Part shown: positions 8,708 to 15,447 of the stretch, one piece after another
How positions within the stretch are numbered: the first letter of the stretch is position 1
Layout of the letters: each line of letters begins with the position of its first letter
NCBI RefSeq assembly: GCF_900156865.1
Contig: NZ_LT732529.1
Coordinates: 3,260,057-3,324,056 of the forward strand
Length of the DNA: 64,000 nt
Source: Litchfieldia sinesaloumensis
GTDB lineage: Bacteria; Bacillota; Bacilli; Bacillales; Bacillaceae_L
Direction: 5' to 3'
Notes under the pieces: generated by a model
The model's input: only the letters and a program-made list of their open reading frames with translations
What the model was told of the DNA's origin: nothing
Databases searched by the model: none
Program-made: the position numbers and the translations under genes

Positions 8708-8848
8708 GTGCCATATTATACATTTAAAGAAATCTGGACACCATTAAGTATCGTTGGAATTCGTTTTTATAAACGACTCCAAGATCGTATCTACTTTATG
8801 AAACTAGGAAAAGGGCCCCGCCGTCCGATCCTGACTCGATTTAATTAA
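8708..8848 (+). CDS. 46-residue basic protein, unknown function
   Basis: GTG 8708 has a strong ribosome binding site (GGGGGAGGAG, 8 bp upstream) and opens 46 codons: MPYYTFKEIWTPLSIVG..., ending ILTRFN. An in-frame ATG at 8678 lies upstream of the ribosome binding site and is unlikely. The product is basic and aromatic-rich, with a possible amphipathic helix and the motif KGPRRP near the end. An intrinsic terminator starts 5 bp after the stop, which marks it as a complete single-gene unit. I do not recognise the family. Confidence 0.65.
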   Translation: MPYYTFKEIWTPLSIVGIRFYKRLQDRIYFMKLGKGPRRPILTRFN

Positions 8849-8852
8849 CTCA

Positions 8853-8881
8853 AGCGAGAGCCTATGCTCTGGCTTTTTTTG
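8853..8881 (+). terminator. Intrinsic terminator of the 46-codon gene
   Basis: GCGAGAGC-CTAT-GCTCTGGC (one mismatch) is followed by seven T on the plus strand. Confidence 0.75.
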
Positions 8882-8906
8882 GTTGTGGATTTGGACGGGT
8901 TAGTGC

Positions 8907-8938
8907 TGGGTCACAGAGACAGGTCCCTCGTCACAGAG
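8907..8938. repeat. Degenerate copy of the GGGACA/TGTCCC palindrome
   Basis: Read on the minus strand, GACGAGGGACCTGTC and the flanking GTGAC are nearly the same as the copy at 19904-19934. The outer arm has decayed to GTGAC/GTCAC. Confidence 0.5.
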
Positions 8939-9017
8939 GATTCTTGTACTAGGACAACTCTTAGAGGGCATATCCATATTAGTAAACAAGCTAGCGTAAG
9001 GGGGCTTATGTTTACTT

Positions 9018-9479
9018 ATGAGACGACGACGCGGAATACCGATTAAGCCGATAGTTGTATTAGCTGGTGCAATACTACTCTTTATTTTGATTCTCTCCTT
9101 GTTTCGCTCATCACCAGAGGACGAAGCGAGAGACCTAGTTGACTCTTTTTATAAATATGAACAAGATGCGGATTTCGGGAGTTCATGGGAATTATTCCAC
9201 CCCCTGATGCAGGAGCGATTTGATAAAGCGGATTATATTCAGCAGCGCAATCATGTATTTGTTGGCCACTTCGGGACCGATACCTTCAAATACACCGTGG
9301 AAACTCCAGAAAAAATCAAATCGTGGCAAATGACCAAAAACACAGCAACACTTCACGACGTCTACAAAGTGCCGATCACCCAAACCTATAAAAGCACATA
9401 CGGCACCTTCACCATCCACCAGGATGTCTTCGTGACCGAAGAAGATGGAGAACTAACTTTATTGTGGTCGTATCAATGA
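9018..9479 (+). CDS. Membrane-anchored NTF2-like protein, unknown function
   Basis: The 153-residue protein starts MRRRRGIPIKP, has one membrane segment (about 11-31, VVLAGAILLFILILSLF), then an extracytoplasmic domain. That part (DEARDLVDSFYKYEQDADFGSSWELFHPLMQERF..., ending ELTLLWSYQ) has the helix-then-sheet pattern of NTF2-like/SnoaL folds, where a helix with WELFHP packs on a curved sheet. The membrane topology is clear; the fold is inferred from pattern only. GGGGG lies 13 bp before the ATG, a little far. It is a single gene facing the repeat array. Confidence 0.8.
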   Translation: MRRRRGIPIKPIVVLAGAILLFILILSLFRSSPEDEARDLVDSFYKYEQDADFGSSWELFHPLMQERFDKADYIQQRNHVFVGHFGTDTFKYTVETPEKIKSWQMTKNTATLHDVYKVPITQTYKSTYGTFTIHQDVFVTEEDGELTLLWSYQ

Positions 9480-9579
9480 GGTGGTGGTACGGGATTGGGG
9501 TAGATTCTTGCTTGGGGCGGAAATGCTGTTTTTTTCTTTTCCCGGATATTGTGCATGGTTTGATGTTGGCTATCCGTAT

Positions 9580-10537
9580 GGAATCATGCGCTTTTTTATT
9601 TGCGCATGGTTTCTTCACCGTTCCAACGAGGAAACGATGCGCATCTGTAAATACTTGTAATTATACTCCAATTCTAGTACTCTTTTTCCCACTTATTGGA
9701 TTATGCGCATGTTTTTTCTCATTTTCAATCATGAAAGCATGCGCATTTCTATTTGCGCATGCTTTCTGCTTCATTCCAACGTGGAAATGATGCACATCTG
9801 TAAATAATTGTAATTAAACTCCAATTCTAGTACTCTTTTTCCCACTTATTGGATTATGCGCATGTTTTTTCTCATTTTCAATCATGAAAGCATGCGCATT
9901 TCTATTTGCGCATGCTTTCTGCTTCATTCCAACTAGGAACTGATGTGGAACTGTAAATACTTGTAATTAAACTCCAATTCTAGTACTCTTTTTCCCACTT
10001 ATTGGATTATGCGCATGATTTTATCTCATCTTCAAACATGAAAGCATGCGGATTTCTATTTGCCCATGCTTTCTGCTTCATTCCAACGAGGAAATGATGC
10101 GCATCTGTAAATACTTGTAATTAAACTTCAATTCTAGTCCTCTTTTTTCCATTTATTGGATTAAGCACATGACTTTAACTCATCTTCAAACATAAAAGCA
10201 TGCGCATTTCTATTTGCGCATGCTTTCTTCTTCCTCCCATCTAAAAAACGATGCGCATCTGTAAATACTTGTATTAAACTTCAATTCTAGTACTCTTTTT
10301 CCCACTTATTGGTTTTTGCGCATGATTTTATCTCACCTACAAGTATTAAAGCATGCGCATTTCTATTTGCGCATGCTTTCTGCTTCCTTCCGACGAGGAA
10401 ACGATGCGAAACTGTAAATACTTGTAATTAAACTCCAATTCTAGTACTTTTTTCCCACTTATTGGGTTATGCGCATGGTTTTTTCTCACATATAAAGCAA
10501 GAAAGCATGCGCATTTCTTATTTGCGCATGCTTTTTT
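9580..10537. repeat. Tandem array of seven ~153-bp units, each with a GCATGCGCA hairpin
   Basis: The GCATGCGCA hairpin recurs at 9585 (degenerate), 9737, 9890, 10044, 10198, 10351 and 10505, giving periods of 152-154 bp. Each unit has AAAGCATGCGCA-N8-TGCGCATGCTTT, then a conserved segment with GATGCGCATC, TAAATACTTGTAATTAAAC, CTAGTACTC and TTTTTCCCACTTATTGG, then a second TATGCGCATG. Differences are mostly point changes. The array fills the space between the convergent NTF2-like and response-regulator genes, and no frame stays open across units. Confidence 0.9.
10502..10537. terminator. Last array hairpin, terminator-like
   Basis: AAAGCATGCGCA pairs with TGCGCATGCTTT and is followed by a T-rich stretch on the plus strand; on the minus strand it lies about 45 bp after the response-regulator stop. 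It may be the ancestral terminator from which the repeat unit spread. Confidence 0.5.
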
Positions 10538-10582
10538 CTCTTTTTCACTTAGAAATAGGGCTCAAGTCGTGATAATCCTAAC

Positions 10583-11215
10583 TCACATCGGTACGAGTTT
10601 GTTTTGAACAGCGTAGATGACGACTTGAGAGCGGCTTTTGACGTCGAACTTTTTAAAGATTTTACTAACATGAATCTTTACGGTTTTGTCGCTAATGAAG
10701 AGACGATCAGCGATTTCCTTGTTGCTTAGGCCCTCAACCAAACATTGCAGCACTTCCATTTCCCGCTCGGTTAGTGCGTTATCCCTTGGTTGCTCCTGTT
10801 GTTGGTGGAAATTGAGGAGCTTTTTTGTCATCGAAGGATGGATAACCGATTCACCACCGGCTACTGTACGAATCGCTTCCACGACCTGCTCGGACGGCGC
10901 GTCCTTTAACAAATATCCGTCGGCTCCTTCACGAATGGCTGCCATAAAATACTCGTCATGATTGTGCATCGTGAGCACAAGCACTTTAATCGACGGGTAT
11001 TTTTTCTTTAGGATTCCAGTCACTTCGACCCCGTTTTTCTGAGGCATGTTGATGTCCATTAGAATTACATCTGGCTCACAAATTGGTACCTTCTTCAGGG
11101 CATCATCACCGGAAACAGCCTCTCCAACAACGCGAATATCATCTTCTAATTCTAATATATTTCTAAGTCCGTCACGTAACACAGCATGATCATCCACCAG
11201 CATAAGCTTGATCAA
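10583..11215 (-). CDS. NarL/LuxR-family response regulator
   Basis: The protein has about 210 residues. The receiver domain carries LVDDHAVLRDG, the phospho-acceptor in VILMDINMPQKNG, LVLTMHN and LKDAPS. The C-terminal LuxR-type helix-turn-helix reads LTEREMEVLQCLVEGLSNKEIADRLF (in parts) and VKIHVSKIFKKF. The start chosen is TTG 11215, 8 bp after GGAGG; the frame can be read from 11233, but the Shine-Dalgarno lies inside that extension. It overlaps the end of the histidine kinase gene by 26 bp, so the two are translationally coupled. The target genes cannot be read from the sequence. Confidence 0.95.
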   Translation of the reverse strand: MIKLMLVDDHAVLRDGLRNILELEDDIRVVGEAVSGDDALKKVPICEPDVILMDINMPQKNGVEVTGILKKKYPSIKVLVLTMHNHDEYFMAAIREGADGYLLKDAPSEQVVEAIRTVAGGESVIHPSMTKKLLNFHQQQEQPRDNALTEREMEVLQCLVEGLSNKEIADRLFISDKTVKIHVSKIFKKFDVKSRSQVVIYAVQNKLVPM

Positions 11216-13046
11216 CAGTACTACCTCCTTCAAGTCCCATTTTGGGAACAGTTAATGTAATATCAGTACCTTGGCCCTCTTTTGAGTCTATTTGGAGCGT
11301 TGCATTGATTTTTTCCGCTGCGTCATTCATATTTAATATGCCAAAATGAGGGTTATTTTGCGCCTTGACCATTGCCTGGAACAATGAAAAACCTACCCCA
11401 TTGTCCTTTATTTTTAAAATAATATGCTCTTTCTGATAGCTTAACAGAACATCAATCTTTGTTGCCTTCGCATGCTTAACTGTGTTTTGCAGGCTTTCTT
11501 GAAAAATATCAAACAGTTCTTTTTCGACCATGGAGCTAAGTGGGACCTCTTGCCCTCTAATATCAAATGAAAACGAAATATCATACTCGCTTTTTATCAT
11601 TTTAATTCGTTTACTAATCGCAGCAGACAATCCTACCCGTTCAGTTGGATATGGCCGCAACTCGTAGATTGACTCACGAACCTCGCGTAAACTGAGTCGT
11701 AATTTTTCCATACTTTCATGGATGAGTTTTCTCGTTTCCTCCCGGTTTCGATCGAACTTTCTCTCTGCCGTTTCAAGATTCATAACCGCTCCAGCAAGCG
11801 TTTGAGCAACACCATCATGAATCCCGCGGGCAATCCGGTTACGCTCCTCCAGGATAATTCGTTTTTCCTTCTCTTCTATTAAATATCTCGTCTTAACCGC
11901 GACTGCAAGCTGATTTGAAAGTGTAGCAATCGAGTGAATTTCGTCTTCCTCAAAGCTTCGCGAGCGACTTTTTGCCACAACGAGCATTCCAATCGTTTCA
12001 TCCTCGACAACCATCGGAGAATACACAAAGGCCTTCATATCCTTTTTAAAAAACTCATCAATCGGACCGAGCTTTTTCACTCTGTCCTGATAGACAATCG
12101 GTTCCTTTTTACCATCAAAACGGGCCAACGCTTCTCCTGTTAGTTCTTCCTTTGGCGTCACTCTTCCATCATAATATAGAATTTTCCACACATCATTTTC
12201 TTTGACCCAAAGCATAATCGCTTGCACATCGACAATTTGGGTAAAGATGGTTTTAAACGTCTCAATCCAATCCGTTGAATGGATGTTCTTATTGACTACG
12301 GTTGTTATCGAAAACAGTGCATTTAATCGTTTCTTTTCATTTTCAAGTGTGGAGATAACCGAATACAACAGCGATACTGCCACTAATGGTGAGAAGAAGA
12401 AAAACATGGAGAACACGTCAACCGTTCTACCGTTTAGGTATACCATCATCACTCCGTATAGCAATGAAATCGCTGCACTACCCACTTCTGTGAACGTTTT
12501 TGTTTTAAACATGAAAAATGGATAAGGCTGTGGACGAATCAGCAATACAAAATCTACAATTAAATTATTCACTATAAAAAAGAATGCTAGAAAGAGTCCA
12601 TATGTAAGAATTCCATTAAGTAACTCATTGTTCGTCGCGAGTACCTGGGTACCGTTCAAATAAGTTAAAATGAAATCTGCAGTAAATACGCTTATTGCCA
12701 ACTGTGCAGGGTTAAACAGGATGATTCTCAGCGGTCGCTCGTGAAGAATGTTAATGACTAAGACGATAACCGCATAAATAATAATGGGATATGAAATCCC
12801 AAAAAGACCTTGCATGATAAAGATAAACGGAAACGTAATCGTCGTTGATCCTCTCATGAGCGGAATTGGAAAATACTCCGTTACCGCTAGAAAAGCTGTG
12901 AGTAAAAGGAGAATCGCGATTTCATCGGTTGGTTCAATCTGAAAAAAGGAATATCCCACTATCGTCCAACCGATTAAGGCTATTAAAATCATATAGAACT
13001 TTGCGTAATTCTCCCGCTTATGGGAGGATACCATTGGAAGCTTCAC
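11190..13046 (-). CDS. Membrane histidine kinase, GAF plus HisKA_3/HATPase
   Basis: This sensor kinase has six to seven membrane segments in its first 240 residues, a GAF-like domain (about 245-390), a HisKA_3 dimerisation helix with phospho-acceptor His in RGIHDGVAQTLAG (about residue 410), and an HATPase_c domain (N-box QESLQNTVKHAKA, G1 DNGVGF, G2 GILNM). This is the NarX/DegS class. The frame opens at 13064, but that ATG lacks a ribosome binding site. GTG 13046 is 7 bp after AAGGGG; ATG 13034 is the other option. It forms a pair with the response regulator downstream. The ligand is unknown. Confidence 0.93.
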   Translation of the reverse strand: MKLPMVSSHKRENYAKFYMILIALIGWTIVGYSFFQIEPTDEIAILLLLTAFLAVTEYFPIPLMRGSTTITFPFIFIMQGLFGISYPIIIYAVIVLVINILHERPLRIILFNPAQLAISVFTADFILTYLNGTQVLATNNELLNGILTYGLFLAFFFIVNNLIVDFVLLIRPQPYPFFMFKTKTFTEVGSAAISLLYGVMMVYLNGRTVDVFSMFFFFSPLVAVSLLYSVISTLENEKKRLNALFSITTVVNKNIHSTDWIETFKTIFTQIVDVQAIMLWVKENDVWKILYYDGRVTPKEELTGEALARFDGKKEPIVYQDRVKKLGPIDEFFKKDMKAFVYSPMVVEDETIGMLVVAKSRSRSFEEDEIHSIATLSNQLAVAVKTRYLIEEKEKRIILEERNRIARGIHDGVAQTLAGAVMNLETAERKFDRNREETRKLIHESMEKLRLSLREVRESIYELRPYPTERVGLSAAISKRIKMIKSEYDISFSFDIRGQEVPLSSMVEKELFDIFQESLQNTVKHAKATKIDVLLSYQKEHIILKIKDNGVGFSLFQAMVKAQNNPHFGILNMNDAAEKINATLQIDSKEGQGTDITLTVPKMGLEGGSTVDQAYAGG

Positions 13047-13162
13047 ACCTCTACCCCTTATCATAACATTCAGTTAATTGTATTCCCTCACTACTATCAT
13101 ATATGTACACGAAAAAAATAACAAATCATACCATTGAAACCGAATTCACTTCTATCGTATAA

Positions 13163-13240
13163 AAACCCAGACTAGTCGAATGGCTTGAAAACCACTGACC
13201 AATACTGGGTAACCACAAACACCCTAAATGTTTGTGGGAT
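13163..13240 (-). other. Two hairpins upstream of the kinase gene, possible attenuator
   Basis: On the minus strand a perfect 9-bp stem CCACAAACA/TGTTTGTGG (13237-13213) is followed at once by a long hairpin closed by ACCCAG/CTGGGT (13210-13165) and five T. The pair sits about 115 bp before the kinase start. It can be a terminator for the upstream gene, although that gene has its own terminator at 13327-13357, or an attenuator. The rest of 13047-13326 holds nothing else I recognise. Confidence 0.45.
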
Positions 13241-13326
13241 TAATTATGTCAAAAAAGTACATCTTTTTCTATGACCCAAATTTATTATTTTTATACACCA
13301 AAAGTAGTATGCCTTGTCCACCCACA

Positions 13327-13357
13327 TAAAAAAACTGCCTCCACACCGAAGACAGTT
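13327..13357 (-). terminator. Intrinsic terminator of the 53-codon gene
   Basis: On the minus strand AACTGTCTTC/GGAGGCAGTT pairs with wobbles and is followed by seven T, about 20 bp after the stop at 13378. Confidence 0.75.
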
Positions 13358-13377
13358 ACTAACACTAGATCTCATTT

Positions 13378-13539
13378 TTAGGTTGTCCGAGACCCCTTAA
13401 TATCATTGGCTAAATCTTTTATAAATTGTTTTGTATCAATTTCTGTACTTCTTTCGCCTTTCATGTATGCACGAATTAACGCTTTTCTTACACGATTCAC
13501 ATCGATTGAAATATCGTTATCTACGTGTTTATGTTCCAA
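13378..13539 (-). CDS. 53-residue protein, unknown function
   Basis: TTG 13539 is preceded by AGGAGTG at good spacing and opens 53 codons: MEHKHVDNDISIDVNRVRKAL..., with RAYMKGERSTEIDTKQFIKDL following. It is hydrophilic and probably all-helical, with no membrane segment. A terminator follows directly, so this is a complete one-gene unit, divergent from the ywqB-like gene. I do not recognise the family. Confidence 0.6.
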   Translation of the reverse strand: MEHKHVDNDISIDVNRVRKALIRAYMKGERSTEIDTKQFIKDLANDIKGSRTT

Positions 13540-13558
13540 GTGAGTTCACTCCTAGATG

Positions 13559-13692
13559 AAAAGTGTCCAGGGTCGAACATGACACGAGTCAAGGATGGAG
13601 AACCTCCGCTCGTTAATAGGTTCGAATGGGCCCTGGCACTTTGGGAGAAAATGGTCTTGGGGAGTTGGATGGAGAAACCAAATCCACCAAGG
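13559..13692. other. Long multi-helix inverted repeat, candidate structured RNA or palindromic element
   Basis: The outer arms AAAGTG/CACTTT, CCAGGG/CCCTGG and TCGAAC/GTTCGA (13560-13578 with 13620-13642) enclose ACGAG/CTCGT and GGAG/CTCC, giving one long stem-loop of about 84 nt with small bulges. A second stem closed by CTTGG/CCAAG follows (13656-13691). It lies in the spacer between two divergent genes, so it could be transcribed from either side. Confidence 0.55.
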
Positions 13693-13836
13693 ATTACTAT
13701 ACATGTACGCAAGAGGACTCTGTTTTGCGACTGTCTACCTTAAAAATTTCTACATGTGCTTAGAATCCCAATTAAAACCATATTGAGGTATAATAAAGAG
13801 ATATGACAATTTTTTATATAGTAGGAGTGAGACCAC

Positions 13837-15435
13837 TTGCTTCAAAATGAAATTCCTAGGGATGCGGTTATGCATTTTTCAAAAGAGCTTCGTGATATGT
13901 TTTCGTTTGACAATGAGGCTGACCGTACGTTAATTAACAAAGGACTCAATCTCTACCGTCAGGGTAGTGTTTATAATGTCAGGTACAGTGGACAGAAAGT
14001 CGAGGGGCGTGTGCAGGATGTCACCCCTGTTGATGTATCCCTTGACCTTAACCATCTTATCGTAAGCAGTTGCTCATGCCCAACTGGTTCCTTTTGTAGG
14101 CATCAGATGGCTCTGTTTTTTTATATGTATGCGAGTGTTGATCGGGTGGGGTCCCTCCTTCAGCAATGGAAAGAGGGCGATAAACCAAAGCCCTCGTTAG
14201 CATCGATTCCTGTTAAAAAAGGAAGCACCTTACAGCGTGTGGAAAACAAACAAAACTCGCTTGAATTCTGGATTACCTTTTTCGAGAAGGAATTTGAACG
14301 GTTCGAATCCAACCATCCAGAAAAATCGATTTACTTTTTCGCTACGATGTACCATTCGTTTTTTCAACTATTAAAAAGGAGTGCACCTTATTCGGAAGAG
14401 TACAAACGATTATTTCATATTCATGCAGCCCTATTTTGTATACGCAAAACGATTGATTTGCTTGAGCAAATGGAGGTGCGAAATTATCAGATAGACAGCT
14501 ATATTAAGCCATATTTTCATAATTACACAGATACCGTGCTTGATGAATCGCTTGAGATGAAGAAGGTGTCTCTCCCTTTTTCAATCGACGGTATGCTTGA
14601 GGAAAGCATCGAGATTGTTAGAGAGACATTACTCCGTCAATCGGTATTTCAGTTTGAGCGATTGCAAATGTACCGTTTGCTTTGGGTGACCTTTTTTAAT
14701 CGTAAAAAGTGGATTGAACTTGAAGAAAACGCCCTTGATTTAGAAAATCCGGTGCATGTAATTGCATATGCTCATTTACGCTTTTTACAGAATGATGATG
14801 AATCTGCTATTGCAATGATGAAGAAACTTGGTCGTGAATCGTCAGCCTACAGCTTTTGGTGGATTTCCTATTTGTCTGAGTCAAAAAAGTGGGACCGAGT
14901 TCGTCCCTGGATTAACCATGCGACCGAGGGTATCCGAGAATATATCTTTGCGATTCAAAGCTATGAAGGTCGCCGCCACATGACGAGATTGTATTTACAA
15001 AACATCTCGCCATATACAGAGGAGCATGATGAAACCGTATATTTCGAAGCATTGGAGCAGCTTCTTCCATATAGTTATGTTGAGTACACCGACTTTTTAT
15101 TGGAAACGGAAGATTATCGAAAATGGGTCGAACTACAGATTTTTGCTGGCTATGATATCGATGAGATTGACCGCCATGTTTTAAAAGAGATTGAAAAGGT
15201 AGATCGTACTGTGTTACTCCCTCTCTATCATCAAGCTGTCGCCAAAGCGATTGAGGGAAAAAATCGACCGAGCTATAAAAAAGCCGTCAAATATTTACGC
15301 AAAATCCGAACGTATTACAAAAAAATGAAACAAGAAGACATCTGGGATGATTATATTACCAAGGTTGCTACTGTGAATAAGCGTTTACGCGCCTTCCAGC
15401 AGGAACTCACCCGGGCTTCCATGATTTCAGATTAA
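13837..15435 (+). CDS. ywqB: SWIM zinc-finger protein, YwqB-like
   Basis: The 532-residue protein carries a SWIM motif near residue 85 (SCSCPTGSFCRHQMAL; CxC...CxH), a zinc-binding fold thought to contact DNA or protein. The rest is alpha-helical without membrane segments, consistent with a repeat scaffold. The start is TTG 13837 after AGGAGTG. It precedes the SNF2 helicase by 12 bp, with that gene's GGGGGTG between, as ywqB and ywqA are adjacent in B. subtilis. SWIM proteins beside SNF2 enzymes probably act together on DNA; the actual role is not established. Confidence 0.9.
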   Translation: MLQNEIPRDAVMHFSKELRDMFSFDNEADRTLINKGLNLYRQGSVYNVRYSGQKVEGRVQDVTPVDVSLDLNHLIVSSCSCPTGSFCRHQMALFFYMYASVDRVGSLLQQWKEGDKPKPSLASIPVKKGSTLQRVENKQNSLEFWITFFEKEFERFESNHPEKSIYFFATMYHSFFQLLKRSAPYSEEYKRLFHIHAALFCIRKTIDLLEQMEVRNYQIDSYIKPYFHNYTDTVLDESLEMKKVSLPFSIDGMLEESIEIVRETLLRQSVFQFERLQMYRLLWVTFFNRKKWIELEENALDLENPVHVIAYAHLRFLQNDDESAIAMMKKLGRESSAYSFWWISYLSESKKWDRVRPWINHATEGIREYIFAIQSYEGRRHMTRLYLQNISPYTEEHDETVYFEALEQLLPYSYVEYTDFLLETEDYRKWVELQIFAGYDIDEIDRHVLKEIEKVDRTVLLPLYHQAVAKAIEGKNRPSYKKAVKYLRKIRTYYKKMKQEDIWDDYITKVATVNKRLRAFQQELTRASMISD

Positions 15436-15447
15436 GGGGGTGAAAGA

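Noticed and set aside
13600-13645. tRNA fragment (GGTTCGAAT resembles a T-loop)
   Set aside because: The flanking bases do not form a T-stem and no anticodon or acceptor arms can be drawn; the sequence is an arm of the longer inverted repeat.
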